Shown: positions 1-8,708 of the stretch, piece by piece
How the letters are laid out: each line of letters begins with the position of its first letter
Position numbering within the stretch: position 1 is the first letter of the stretch
Notes under the pieces: generated by a model
The model's database searches: none
What the model was told of the DNA's origin: nothing
The model's input: the letters and a program-made list of their open reading frames with translations, nothing else
Position numbers and translations under genes: made by a program
Assembly: GCF_003945385.1 (NCBI RefSeq)
Contig: NZ_AP018920.1
Coordinates: 5,332,001 to 5,396,000, forward strand
Length of the DNA stretch: 64,000 nucleotides
Source of the DNA: Pseudonocardia autotrophica
Lineage (GTDB): Bacteria > Actinomycetota > Actinomycetes > Mycobacteriales > Pseudonocardiaceae
Direction: 5' to 3'

Positions 1-173
1 GTTCCCCCGGTCGGCTCCTCGAGCCCGGCGATGCAGCGCATCGTGCTGGTTTTCCCGCAGCCCGACGTGCCCAGGAGGACGACCGATTCACCGTTCTCGA
101 TCTCCAGGTCGAGATTTCGTACGGCGACGACGTCGCCGTAGGCCAGTTCCAATCCGGAGAGCAGGACCCTCAT
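1..173 (-). CDS. ABC transporter ATP-binding protein (N-terminal part, runs off the window)
   Basis: Only the first 57 codons are inside the window. The start is the ATG at 173. The protein begins [20 protein letters not shown] and reaches the Walker A loop GTSGCGKT at about residues 36-43, followed by [13 protein letters not shown]. This is the usual N-terminus of importer ATPases of the sugar/iron/polyamine class. It would energise uptake from the cytoplasmic face of the membrane. The substrate cannot be read from this fragment. The 18-bp element at 274-291 upstream is also found upstream of the acyl-CoA catabolic operon, so the transporter may import that operon's substrate. That link is an inference. 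Confidence 0.9.
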   Translation of the reverse strand, partial: MRVLLSGLELAYGDVVAVRNLDLEIENGESVVLLGTSGCGKTSTMRCIAGLEEPTGG

Positions 174-273
174 CGGTTCACCTTTCCGGGACCCCCACGA
201 GCAGCCGTGCCGGCCGCAGTGGATCGGATCCTGTCGTCGTTGACATGCGTGAGCCAGATCTCGAAGTACAGTA

Positions 274-291
274 GTCGACAGCTGTATACAG
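274..291. promoter_or_regulatory. Probable GntR operator upstream of the ABC gene
   Basis: GTCGACAGCTGTATACAG is identical on the opposite strand at 12008-12025, upstream of the acyl-CoA dehydrogenase operon and beside the GntR gene. It contains the perfect palindrome CTGTATACAG, a plausible FadR-subfamily operator core. A TACTGT hexamer read leftwards at 272-267 could be the -10 of the ABC gene, which would place the element in the promoter. The rest of 174-327 shows no gene. Confidence 0.6.
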
Positions 292-327
292 GTACAGAGC
301 GATTCCACGGAATCCTGTTCGTGCAGC

Positions 328-1509
328 TCATGACGGGTCGCTCGCTCGGGCGGCCGTGGCGCTCGCCGTGCCGAGCAGCACGGCGATCAGACCGAACACG
401 CCTGCCGTCCCGCCCCAGACCACCAGCGCCGAGGCTCCGAACGGCACGAGCATCTGGGCGAGCCGGTTACCGCTCATCCGCAGTCCCATGGCGGCTCCGT
501 GCTGTCCCGGGGCGGTCAGCGTCACCACCCAGGACAGCGTCAGGGGCTGGGTGAGCCCGAGCGCGCCCCCCATCACCCCGACGGCGACGACCGCGACCAC
601 GGGACCACCGAGGGGCAGCGCCACGAAACACAGCGCCGCGCAGGCCGAGCTCACCGCGATCAGCCGGGTGTAGCCGAAGCGCTCGACCAGCCGTCCGGCG
701 GCGAGCCGGACGGCGATCCCGGTGGCGGCGCGCAGGGCCAGCAGCGCACCCAGGAAGAAGGCCGGCGCACCCCGCTCGTCGGCCCACACCGGCAGGTACA
801 CGAGCAGCAGATCGGTGGCCACCACCGTCCCGATACCCGCCACCATGGCCTGCCACATCCCCGGCCGGCGCAGGATCGAGAGCATCGGGTCGGGAGTTCC
901 GGTGGCTTCGCCGGCCGCGCGCCGTTGCGGCACGCACGCAGTCACCACGGCGGTGAACAGCGCCAGTGCCACGCCGGCCCACAACGCGGGAGCCAGGTCA
1001 CGGAGCGGGGCCCCGGTGGCGGTCACCGTGGTCACCACCAGCGACGACACCAGCACCGGGCCGATCATCTGCCCGACCGAGTTGGAGACCGTGTAGGTCG
1101 CGTAGACCCGGTCGCGCTCCCGCCGCCCCAGCCCGCGGGTCGCCGGCACCGCCTGCTGGCCGACCAGGATCATCAGGTGCCCCAGGCCGAAGAGCGCGTT
1201 GGCGACGAGGATCTGCCAGATCTCGGTCGTGGCGACCATCGCCGCCGTGCAGCCGGCTATCAGCAGCGCCCCGGCGACGCCCGCCGTCCGCTCCCCACTG
1301 CGATCCACCCAGCGGCCGACCGGAACGGCCGCGAGGAACGGCAGAACCGAGAAGCCCGCTGCGACCAGCCCGACGGCGACGGCATCACCACCGACGTCGA
1401 GCACGTGATAGCTGATGATCGGCCGGATCCCGAACGCGGTCGCCTGGCCGGACGCCCCGGCGACGAGGAGCAGCCGGTACCACCGGCCGAGCCCCGGATC
1501 TGCGCCCAC
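328..1509 (-). CDS. MFS transporter
   Basis: A 393-residue major facilitator protein with about twelve hydrophobic segments. The loop after TM2 reads [15 protein letters not shown], a variant of the MFS signature. The start is GTG, one base beyond the stop of the enoyl-CoA hydratase gene, so this is the last gene of the minus-strand operon. It may take up or export the acid degraded by the operon. That role is inferred from position only. The sequence does not allow a choice between import and efflux. Confidence 0.85.
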   Translation of the reverse strand: MGADPGLGRWYRLLLVAGASGQATAFGIRPIISYHVLDVGGDAVAVGLVAAGFSVLPFLAAVPVGRWVDRSGERTAGVAGALLIAGCTAAMVATTEIWQILVANALFGLGHLMILVGQQAVPATRGLGRRERDRVYATYTVSNSVGQMIGPVLVSSLVVTTVTATGAPLRDLAPALWAGVALALFTAVVTACVPQRRAAGEATGTPDPMLSILRRPGMWQAMVAGIGTVVATDLLLVYLPVWADERGAPAFFLGALLALRAATGIAVRLAAGRLVERFGYTRLIAVSSACAALCFVALPLGGPVVAVVAVGVMGGALGLTQPLTLSWVVTLTAPGQHGAAMGLRMSGNRLAQMLVPFGASALVVWGGTAGVFGLIAVLLGTASATAARASDPS

Positions 1510-1510
1510 G

Positions 1511-2284
1511 TCAGCGGCCGATGAACCGGGGCGGGCGTTTCTCCCGGAAGGCCGCCACCCCCTCGCGGTAGTCGTCGCTCTGGTTGAGCTGGGGCTGCAT
1601 GAGCGCCTCGAGTTCGAGGTACTGCTCCAGCCCCGGCCCGGTCGCGTTCGCGAACAGCCGCTTGGCGAATCCGAGTGCCCTGGTGGGGCCCTCGGCCATC
1701 GACGCCGCGAGTTCGGCGGTCGCGTTCTCCAGCTCGTCGTCCGGGACGACGCGGGTGACCAGGCCGAGCTCCAGCGCCTCGGCCGCGGGCACCGTCCGTC
1801 CGGTGTAGACGATCTCCTTCGCCCGCATCGTCCCGATGTGCCGGGTCAGCAGGTAGAGGGCACCGCCGTCGGGCACCAGCCCGCGCTTGACGAAGACGAA
1901 GCTGAAGCGGGCGTTCTCCGAGGCGATCACGAAGTCCGACGCCAGCGCCATCCCCCAGCCGATGCCGGCGGCGACCCCGCGCACGGCCGAGATCACCGGC
2001 TTCTCGATCGCGCTCAGGTTCGTGACCAGGGGGTGCACGCCACGCTGCATACGGGTCCGGGCCGCCGGCAGGTCGTTCTCCCCCATCCGGCCGACGTCGG
2101 CGCCCGAACAGAAGGCCGTGCCCGCGCCGGCGAGCAGCACGGCGCGGACGGCGTCGTCATGGCGCAGCGCGGCGAACTGCCCGGCGAGCTCGGCGCGCTC
2201 CTCCGGGCTCAGCGCGTTGAGCGTGGCCGGGTTGTCGAAGCGGATCCGGGCCAGCCCGCCGTCACGGCCGATCTCAACCGGCAC
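1511..2284 (-). CDS. Enoyl-CoA hydratase/isomerase family protein
   Basis: A 257-residue crotonase-fold protein of normal length. The oxyanion-hole region GAGTAFCSGADVGRM (about 54-68) and the second loop AAGIGWGMALASDFVIASE (about 111-129) are recognisable. The C-terminus carries the usual FREKRPPRF motif. The GTG start overlaps the end of the upstream monooxygenase gene by 11 bases. In this operon it is expected to hydrate or isomerise a 2-enoyl-CoA intermediate. Catalytic Glu positions are not obvious, so isomerase or hydrolase chemistry remains possible. Confidence 0.88.
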   Translation of the reverse strand: MPVEIGRDGGLARIRFDNPATLNALSPEERAELAGQFAALRHDDAVRAVLLAGAGTAFCSGADVGRMGENDLPAARTRMQRGVHPLVTNLSAIEKPVISAVRGVAAGIGWGMALASDFVIASENARFSFVFVKRGLVPDGGALYLLTRHIGTMRAKEIVYTGRTVPAAEALELGLVTRVVPDDELENATAELAASMAEGPTRALGFAKRLFANATGPGLEQYLELEALMQPQLNQSDDYREGVAAFREKRPPRFIGR

Positions 2285-3236
2285 GGTGCACCTCCGCGAC
2301 CGGCCGGGAAGCGGCCAGCGCCTGCTCGTATTCGGCGGCGAGCACCGCCACCACGTCCGCGGTGTCGGCCACCCCGTCGATGGACCCGACCCCCTGGCCC
2401 GCGCCCCAGACGTCGCGCCAGGCCTTCACCTCGTGCCGCCCACCGGAGCGGTAGCCGGTACCGCGGGTGCCCGCGGCCCGCACCTGTTCGATGTCGATCC
2501 CGGAGGCGGTGATGCTGCGCTCGAGGTAATTGGCGCCCAGGCCACTGAAGTAGGACGTGTGCACGATCTCGGCCGCTCCGGACTCCACGATCATCTCCTT
2601 GTACCGGGGCACGGCGTTCGCCTCCGTCGTCGCGATGAAGCGGGTGCCCAGGTAGGCCAGGTCCGCCCCGAGGGTGCGCGCCGCCGCGACGGCGTGCCCG
2701 GTGGTGATCGCCCCGGCGAGCACGATCGTGCCGGAGAAGAACTTCCGGACCTCGGGCAGGAACGCGAACGGGCTGAGCAGCCCGGTGTGCCCGCCGGCGC
2801 CGGCACACACCAGCACCAGCCCGTCGACACCCTGCTCGGCGGCCTTCTCTGCGTGCCGGACGGTGGTGACGTCGTGGAACACCCGGCCGCCGTAGGCGTG
2901 CGCGGCCTGGACCAGGTCGCCCGGCGGGTGCAGGCTCGTGAGCAGCAGGGGCACCCGGTGGTCGACGCACACCTGCGCGTCCTGCTCGAACCGCGAGTTG
3001 CTGCCGTGCGCGACGAGGTTGACCGCGTAGGGAGCGGCACCCGGCTCCTCGGCCAGCCCCGCCTCCATCCGGTCGAGCCAGCGGGGCAGCTCGTCGGCGG
3101 GGCGCGCGTTGAGCGCCGGGAACGAACCGACGACGCCGGCCCGGCACTGAGCCAGTGCGAGCTCCACCCCGGAGACGATGAACATCGGGGCACAGACGAC
3201 GGGCAGCCGCAGGTCCTGCGCGAGTGGCTCGGTCAT
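2274..3236 (-). CDS. Nitronate monooxygenase-family flavoprotein
   Basis: A 320-residue FMN-dependent TIM-barrel protein of the NMO/2-nitropropane dioxygenase family. It opens with LRLPVVCAPMFIVSGVELA and has VCAGAGGHTG, the loop that carries the family's catalytic His, followed by ALAYLGTRFIAT-type phosphate-binding strands. The chosen ATG at 3236 overlaps the stop of the synthetase gene (ATGA). The longer frame upstream lacks family sequence. Homologues often sit in acyl-CoA degradation operons without demonstrated nitronate activity, and some members act as enoyl-CoA reductases or oxygenases. The real substrate here is unknown. Confidence 0.87.
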   Translation of the reverse strand: MTEPLAQDLRLPVVCAPMFIVSGVELALAQCRAGVVGSFPALNARPADELPRWLDRMEAGLAEEPGAAPYAVNLVAHGSNSRFEQDAQVCVDHRVPLLLTSLHPPGDLVQAAHAYGGRVFHDVTTVRHAEKAAEQGVDGLVLVCAGAGGHTGLLSPFAFLPEVRKFFSGTIVLAGAITTGHAVAAARTLGADLAYLGTRFIATTEANAVPRYKEMIVESGAAEIVHTSYFSGLGANYLERSITASGIDIEQVRAAGTRGTGYRSGGRHEVKAWRDVWGAGQGVGSIDGVADTADVVAVLAAEYEQALAASRPVAEVHRAG

Positions 3237-5338
3237 CCGGTTTCCTCCTCGGCCGCCGGGGTGAACACCGCGAGCGTGTCGACGGCGACACAACCCTCCG
3301 GGTAGACGATCACCGGGTTCAGATCCAGCTCGCGCAGCCCCGGGCCCGCGTCCTCGATGATCGACGACACCGCCACGAGCAGGCGGACGAGTGCATCGAC
3401 GTCGGAGCCGGCCTCGCCCCGGATACCGCGCAGGATCGCCGCGCCCCGGAGCCGGTCGACCATCCGCTGCGCGTCCGCCGCGGACACCGGGGCCGGAGCG
3501 AAGGCGACGTCGCGCAGCACGTCGACGTAGACGCCGCCGAAGCCCAGCATCAGCAGCGGGCCGAAGTCGGGGTCGCGGACCATCCCGACGACGAGCTCAC
3601 GGCCCGGCGGCATCATCCGCTGGACCAGCACGCCGTCGATCCGGGCCGCGGGGTCGTAGGCGCGGGCGGAGGCCAGGATCCGGTCGTGCGCCGCGCGGAC
3701 CTCACCGGCGTCGGCGAGACCGAGCGCCAGCGCGCCGGCCTCGGTCTTGTGCGGCAGGTCCGGCGAGACCACCTTGAGCGCGACCGGGTAACCGTGCTCC
3801 TGCGCGACGGCGACGGCCCCGTCGGCGTCGTGCACCACCGCCTCCGGTGGCGTCGGCACGCCGTGGCGCGCCAGCAGTGCGGCGAGGTCGCCGCCCGCAC
3901 CGGGCGGCGCCGGGACGGGCCGGACCCAGCGGTCGCGGAACCGGCGGTACCGGACGGCGGCGGCGATCCCCTTCGCCGCGCCGCGGATGCCCGCGTACGG
4001 CGCCCCCATCGCGCCGAGCGCGCGGACGTTCTCCGGCGCGGGCGGGCTCGGCGAGTGGAACACGACCGGGATCCGGATCCGCTCCAGCAGCGGCCGCAGG
4101 AACGGCTCGAGCCTGGCCACCCGGTCCGGGGAGATCATGTTCAGCATGACGATCGCGGCGTGCAGGTCCGGGTCCCGGTCGACGGCCTCGAGGATCGTCA
4201 CCAGGTTCTCCCCGGCTCCCTCGATCGCCGCGGCCGTGACGTCGACCGGGTTCGCCGTCGATCCGTAGGAGGGCACGACGCCGGCCAGCTCGGCGCGCAG
4301 GTCGTCGCCGAGCGGCGGGACGGCCAGGCCGGCCTCGCCGCACAGGTCGGACGCCCAGCCGCCGGCGCCGCCGGTGGTGGTGATGATCGCGACGTTCGTC
4401 CCGGCCGGTTCGCGGCGCGCGGACAGCACACCGGCCACCGCCATCAGCTCCTCCGGGTCGGCGACCCGCAGCACCCCGTAGCGCTCGAACAGCGCGTCGT
4501 AGGCGGTGTCGGAACCGGCCAGGTGGGCGGTGTGCGAGACCGCGGCCCGGGCGCCCGCTTCGGAGCTGCCGACCTTCATCACGATCAGCGGCACCCCGGC
4601 ATCGGCCGCGGACGCCGCGACGGAGGCGAACCGGTCGGGCCGGTCGAGTCCTTCGAGGAACAACACGATCGCGGCCGAGTCGCCCGCGGCGACCAGGTGG
4701 TCGACGACCTCCAGGGTCTCGATGTCGGCCTCGTTGCCGGTCGTCACGACGTGCCGGAACGCCAGCCCGTTCTGCACGCCCTGGGCGTAGAGCGCGAACC
4801 CGAGCGCACCGCTCTGCGAGACGATGCTGATCCGGTCGGTGCGGTCGTCGACCGGCTCCTGCACCATGACGGCCGGGTCGAGCACCGGGGCGAAGTTCGC
4901 CCCCACCCGGTCGAGGACGTTCCAGATCCCCTCGGCGTTGGGCCCGAGCACGCGCATCCCGGTGCGGGCGACGAACGCGGCGATGTCGGCGACCAGGGTC
5001 CCGCCGGGGACCTGCGGGTCGGGTTCGGCCGCGGAGTGCACGATCGCCGCGCCCGCGCCGATCGCCGCCGCGTCCTCGAGCACCGCCATCACCGACGCTG
5101 CCGGGACGCCGACCATGACCAGGTCCACCTGCTGCCCGATCGCGTGCAGGTCGGGATAGGCGGTCAGCCCCTGGACGCGCGCGTGGCTCGGGTTGACCGG
5201 GTGGACGTCGCCGGTGAAGCCGGCGAGCAGCAGGGTCCGTAGCAGCTTGCCGCGAATCCTGGACACGTCGTCGGAGGCCCCGACGACGGCGATGCTCTTC
5301 GGGTTCAGCAGGGTCGACAGGCCGTTCGGCTCAGTCAT
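3233..5338 (-). CDS. ADP-forming acyl-CoA synthetase (acetate-CoA ligase family)
   Basis: A 701-residue fused alpha/beta NDP-forming acyl-CoA synthetase. Order: CoA-binding Rossmann domain (LLNPKSIAVVGASDD near the N-terminus), succinyl-CoA-ligase-like flavodoxin domains with the VSHTAHLAGSD loop holding the phosphorylatable His, then a C-terminal ATP-grasp domain (PVALKVVSPDLPHKTEAGAL). It activates a carboxylic acid with ATP and CoA to acyl-CoA. The start is the ATG at 5338, 8 bases inside the MaoC gene, where the family's N-terminus begins. The longer frame is spurious. It is the second such enzyme in the operon, so two acids or two steps may need activation. Confidence 0.92.
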   Translation of the reverse strand: MTEPNGLSTLLNPKSIAVVGASDDVSRIRGKLLRTLLLAGFTGDVHPVNPSHARVQGLTAYPDLHAIGQQVDLVMVGVPAASVMAVLEDAAAIGAGAAIVHSAAEPDPQVPGGTLVADIAAFVARTGMRVLGPNAEGIWNVLDRVGANFAPVLDPAVMVQEPVDDRTDRISIVSQSGALGFALYAQGVQNGLAFRHVVTTGNEADIETLEVVDHLVAAGDSAAIVLFLEGLDRPDRFASVAASAADAGVPLIVMKVGSSEAGARAAVSHTAHLAGSDTAYDALFERYGVLRVADPEELMAVAGVLSARREPAGTNVAIITTTGGAGGWASDLCGEAGLAVPPLGDDLRAELAGVVPSYGSTANPVDVTAAAIEGAGENLVTILEAVDRDPDLHAAIVMLNMISPDRVARLEPFLRPLLERIRIPVVFHSPSPPAPENVRALGAMGAPYAGIRGAAKGIAAAVRYRRFRDRWVRPVPAPPGAGGDLAALLARHGVPTPPEAVVHDADGAVAVAQEHGYPVALKVVSPDLPHKTEAGALALGLADAGEVRAAHDRILASARAYDPAARIDGVLVQRMMPPGRELVVGMVRDPDFGPLLMLGFGGVYVDVLRDVAFAPAPVSAADAQRMVDRLRGAAILRGIRGEAGSDVDALVRLLVAVSSIIEDAGPGLRELDLNPVIVYPEGCVAVDTLAVFTPAAEEETG

Positions 5339-6212
5339 CGGAAACCTCCGCGCGTCCGTTGTCGAGCACGATCGTGTTGCGGGCGGGGACCCGGGCCCGG
5401 AAGGCGAGCGCTCCGGGCTCGCGCCAGATCTCCACCGCCAGCGTCTCGCCGGGCAGGACGGTCCCGCTGAAGCGGGCGTCGAAGGAGCGCAGCGGGGTGA
5501 CGTCGCCGCCGAGGACCGTCCGGGTGATCGCGTGCAGGGCCAGCCCGTAGGTGCACATGCCGTGCAGGATCGGGCGGTCGAACCCCGCGGCGCGCGCGAC
5601 GTCCGGGTCGACGTGCAGCGGGTTGAGGTCGGCGTTGAGCCGGTAGAGCAGCGCGGCGTCCGGCCGCACGTGCTCGACCGCGACGGCATCCGGGGCACGG
5701 TCGGGGACCGCGGCCCGCTGCGGCCGGATCCCGAAGCCCCGGCCCGCGCCGCCGTCGGCGCGGCAGAATGAGGTGTGCAGGATCGTGACCAACGGGGTGC
5801 CGGTCGCGGCGTCGTGCAGGGTCCGTTCGAGGTGGACGAGCGCGCCGCGGCCCGGTCCCTTGTCCTCGACCCCCGCGATCCGGGCGGTCCCCCGGACCCG
5901 GCCGGCGGCCGGGAGCGGGGCGTGCACCGTGGTGCGTTGCTCGCCGTGCACCACCTTGGCGGTGGTGATGCCCGTGCGCGGGTCGGCGGCCCACCGGCCG
6001 GGGTGGCACAGGACCGCGGCCATCGTCGGGACGGTCCGCATGTCCTTCTCGTAGACGTAGCGCAGCTCCTGCGGGTCGAGCGGGTCCGCCCCGAAGCCGA
6101 TGCCGAGCGCGTACAGCGCCGAGGTCTGCTCGGTGTAGTCCTGGAAGCGCTCGGGGAGCTCCAGTGCCTCGAGCGCGTCGACGTCGAGCGGGGTAGCGGT
6201 CTCGACGCTCAC
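5331..6212 (-). CDS. MaoC-type (R)-specific enoyl-CoA hydratase 2
   Basis: A 293-residue double hot-dog protein of the peroxisomal MFE-2 hydratase type. The C-terminal hot-dog contains the hydratase-2 motif around ADLNPLHVDPDVARAAGFDRPILHG, with the catalytic Asp and His of the family, followed by GMCTYGLA. The N-terminal half is the degenerate substrate-binding hot-dog. The GTG start at 6212 overlaps the stop of the SDR gene. It hydrates trans-2-enoyl-CoA to (3R)-hydroxyacyl-CoA. The adjacent MFE-2-like SDR is the natural next enzyme, so the two genes resemble the separate halves of MFE-2. Confidence 0.92.
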   Translation of the reverse strand: MSVETATPLDVDALEALELPERFQDYTEQTSALYALGIGFGADPLDPQELRYVYEKDMRTVPTMAAVLCHPGRWAADPRTGITTAKVVHGEQRTTVHAPLPAAGRVRGTARIAGVEDKGPGRGALVHLERTLHDAATGTPLVTILHTSFCRADGGAGRGFGIRPQRAAVPDRAPDAVAVEHVRPDAALLYRLNADLNPLHVDPDVARAAGFDRPILHGMCTYGLALHAITRTVLGGDVTPLRSFDARFSGTVLPGETLAVEIWREPGALAFRARVPARNTIVLDNGRAEVSDD

Positions 6213-7126
6213 ATCGGCTCCCAGCCGAACACGTCCTTGGTCCGCTCCAGCGGGGTGAGGCTCGGCCCGAACGCGCCGGGCAGGACATCGGCCAGGCTCT
6301 TCGGGGTCCACTCGTCGCCGTTGTGCAGGGTGCGGACCGGGCGGGGCTGGTCGTAGAGGTAGATCTCGTTGCCGCGGGCCCCGAAGATCTGCCCGCTCAC
6401 ACCGCTCGCCGCGTCCGAGCAGAGGAACGCCACGAGTGGCGCGATCTGGTCGGGGCGGGTGACCCGGCGGCGCTTCTCCAGCGCGGCCGCCCGCTCCTCC
6501 TCGTTGGCGCCGGGGACGCTCTCGATCATGCGGCTGAACGCGTGCGGGGCGATGCAGTTCGACCGCACGCCGTAGCGCTGCATGTCCAGCGCGATGGACC
6601 GGGAGAGTCCGACGATGCCCATCTTCGCGGCCGCGTAGTTCGCCTGGCCGAGCGCGCCGATCAACCCGGAGGTCGACGTCATGTGCACCAGCGAGCCGCC
6701 GTTCTGCTCCCGGAAGATCGGAGCGGCCGCCCGGCTGACGTGGAACGCGCCGAACAGGTGCACATCGAGGACGGAGCGGAAATCGGCGACGTCCATCTTG
6801 TGGAAGATGGTGTCGCGCAGGATGCCCGCGCTGTTGACCACACCGTCGAGCCGGCCGAACTCGGTCACCGCGGTGTCGACGATCCGCTGGGCGGAGTCGG
6901 CCTCGGCCACGCTGTCCGAGTTGGACACCGCCCGGCCGCCCTGCTCCCGGATCCGGGCGACCACGGCGTCGGCGGGCGAGGTGTCGGTGCCCTCGCCGCG
7001 CAGGCTGGCGCCGACGTCGTTCACCACCACCGCCGCGCCCTCGGCCGCGAGGCCCACGGCCACGGCCTCACCGATGCCGCCGCCGGCTCCGGTGACCACG
7101 ACCACCTTGTCGTCGAGAAGTCCCAT
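6209..7126 (-). CDS. SDR-family 3-hydroxyacyl-CoA dehydrogenase (MFE-2 type)
   Basis: A 305-residue short-chain dehydrogenase. The N-terminal TGAGGGIG is the NAD-binding glycine motif, and the NDVG after strand 2 (VVVNDVG) is typical of NAD-dependent MFE-2 dehydrogenase domains. The catalytic residues lie in STSGLIGALGQANYAAAKMG (Ser, Tyr, Lys). It should oxidise (3R)-hydroxyacyl-CoA made by the MaoC hydratase to 3-ketoacyl-CoA. There are 36 bases between it and the upstream thiolase-like gene, and it overlaps the MaoC gene by 4 bases. Confidence 0.92.
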   Translation of the reverse strand: MGLLDDKVVVVTGAGGGIGEAVAVGLAAEGAAVVVNDVGASLRGEGTDTSPADAVVARIREQGGRAVSNSDSVAEADSAQRIVDTAVTEFGRLDGVVNSAGILRDTIFHKMDVADFRSVLDVHLFGAFHVSRAAAPIFREQNGGSLVHMTSTSGLIGALGQANYAAAKMGIVGLSRSIALDMQRYGVRSNCIAPHAFSRMIESVPGANEEERAAALEKRRRVTRPDQIAPLVAFLCSDAASGVSGQIFGARGNEIYLYDQPRPVRTLHNGDEWTPKSLADVLPGAFGPSLTPLERTKDVFGWEPM

Positions 7127-7162
7127 CGTCTGTCCTTCGTGTCGTGTCGGTGTGTGCCGGGG

Positions 7163-8311
7163 TCAGTCCCGGGAGGTGCCGAGGACCGTTGTCGTCTGGG
7201 CGGCGAGCACGCCGCCGTTGGCATGGGCGACCGCCAGCTCGGCGCCGCCCACCTGTCGTTCGCCGCACTCGCCGCGGAGCTGCCGGACCGCCTCGATCAT
7301 CAGCAGCAGGCCGAACATCCCGGGATGGCAGTAGGAGAGCCCGCCGCCGCCGGTGTTGACCGGCAGCCGCCCACCCGGGGCGATCCCCCCGTCCCGCACG
7401 AACTCCCCGCCCGACCCCTTCGGGCAGAACCCGAGGTCCTCGAGGAACAGCAGGGTGGTGATCGTGAACGCGTCGTAGAGCTGGGCGACATCGATGTCCG
7501 ACGGCCGGACCCCGGCCATTGCGTAGGCCTGCGCCCCGGACCGTGCGGCCGCGGTCTCGGTGAGGTCGGGCATGGTGGAGATGGCCTGGTGTTCCTGGGC
7601 CTCGCCGGTGCCGAGCACGTAGACCGGCCGCCGGCGCAGGTCGGCCGCCCGCTCGGCGCCGACCACCACCAGCGCTCCCCCGCCGTCGGTGACCAGGCAG
7701 CAGTCGCGCACGGTCAGCGGCGAGCTCACCGGCTTCGACGCCAGCACGTCGTCCACCGTGAGCGGGTCCCGGCTCCACGCCTTCGGGTTGAGCCGGGCCC
7801 ACTCGCGGGCGGCGACGGCGATCTCGGCGAGGTCCTCACGGCGGGTGCCGAACTCGTGCATGTGCCGGGCCGCGGCCAGCGCGTACCCGGTCACCGGCAG
7901 CCGCGGCCGGTAGGGGTCCTCGTACGGGACGACGTCGCGCTGGGTGCTGAACTTCCCGCGGTCCGAGCGCGCGGTCGAGCCGTAGGCGATCACCGCCACC
8001 TCGCACATGCCCGCCTCGATCGCCTGCTGCGCATGCGCGAGGAGCGACGGGAACGACGCGCCGCCGAGATAGCTGGAGTCGCTGTAGCGCGGCCGCACCC
8101 CGAGGTACTCGGCGAGTGCCAGGGTCGGCATCCGTACCTGGGTCGCGGCGGCGAACAGCCCGTCGACGTCGGCCAGGCGCAGACCGCAGTCGTCCAGGGC
8201 GCGCAGGACGCCCTGCGCCATCAGGTCGGTCGGGGTGAGCCCGGGTGCGACCTTCCCCAGGTCCGACTCGGCGACCCCGGCGATCGCCACCGACCCCCGC
8301 GTGCCGCTCAC
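7163..8311 (-). CDS. Thiolase-superfamily protein lacking the catalytic cysteines (SCP-x/Ltp2-like, likely aldolase)
   Basis: A 382-residue thiolase fold protein. The GTG at 8311 is chosen because it overlaps the DUF35 stop and the family sequence (VAIAGVAESDLGK) starts there. The strand where degradative thiolases carry the acylated Cys reads YLGGASFPS (about 81-89) with no Cys. The second Cys motif near the C-terminus is replaced by HANGG. The His loop survives as GLSYCHPGMFG. This pattern fits the SCP-x/Ltp2 group, whose members cleave beta-hydroxyacyl-CoA by retro-aldol chemistry with a DUF35 partner. The partner gene is directly upstream and overlapping. Plain thiolysis looks unlikely. 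Confidence 0.85.
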   Translation of the reverse strand: MSGTRGSVAIAGVAESDLGKVAPGLTPTDLMAQGVLRALDDCGLRLADVDGLFAAATQVRMPTLALAEYLGVRPRYSDSSYLGGASFPSLLAHAQQAIEAGMCEVAVIAYGSTARSDRGKFSTQRDVVPYEDPYRPRLPVTGYALAAARHMHEFGTRREDLAEIAVAAREWARLNPKAWSRDPLTVDDVLASKPVSSPLTVRDCCLVTDGGGALVVVGAERAADLRRRPVYVLGTGEAQEHQAISTMPDLTETAAARSGAQAYAMAGVRPSDIDVAQLYDAFTITTLLFLEDLGFCPKGSGGEFVRDGGIAPGGRLPVNTGGGGLSYCHPGMFGLLLMIEAVRQLRGECGERQVGGAELAVAHANGGVLAAQTTTVLGTSRD

Positions 8312-8694
8312 GGCCGGGCCTCGAAGACCGCGAGCGGAGCATCCGGGTGTTCGTCGAATGCGACCTGGACGGCCATCCCGATCCGCACCTCGTCCGGTTC
8401 GACGCCGACGACCCGGCTCATCATCCGGAAGCCCTCCTCGAGCTCGATCAGGGAGACGTCGTACGCGCCGGCGGGGTCCGCGACGGTCGTCGTCGAGTAC
8501 ACGACGCCGGCGCCGGAGCTGACCCGCCACTCCAGCTCGGTGCTGCCGGTCGTCGGGCAGACCAGCCGCGGGTAGAACACGGGCGCCCCGGCCGCCGGGC
8601 TGTACTGGTAGGCGAGCCGGCCCTGCCGGGCGTACTGCCGGTACGTCTCCAGTGGAGAGACGGTGGCGGGCTCGTGCAGTTCCTGGTGTTCCAC
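8308..8694 (-). CDS. DUF35 OB-fold protein, partner of the thiolase-like enzyme
   Basis: A 128-residue acyl-CoA-associated DUF35 (OB-fold) protein. The N-terminal helix YRQYARQGRLAYQ and the strand VFYPRLVCP match the family. The rubredoxin-like zinc ribbon is degenerate, with a single Cys. The start is taken as the GTG at 8694 because a perfect AGGAGG lies six bases upstream. The upstream GTG at 8709 would put that site inside the gene. It overlaps the next gene by four bases. DUF35 proteins form complexes with thiolase-like aldolases and feed them the CoA substrate. Confidence 0.88.
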   Translation of the reverse strand: MEHQELHEPATVSPLETYRQYARQGRLAYQYSPAAGAPVFYPRLVCPTTGSTELEWRVSSGAGVVYSTTTVADPAGAYDVSLIELEEGFRMMSRVVGVEPDEVRIGMAVQVAFDEHPDAPLAVFEARP

Positions 8695-8708
8695 GGTCGT
8701 CCTCCTCA

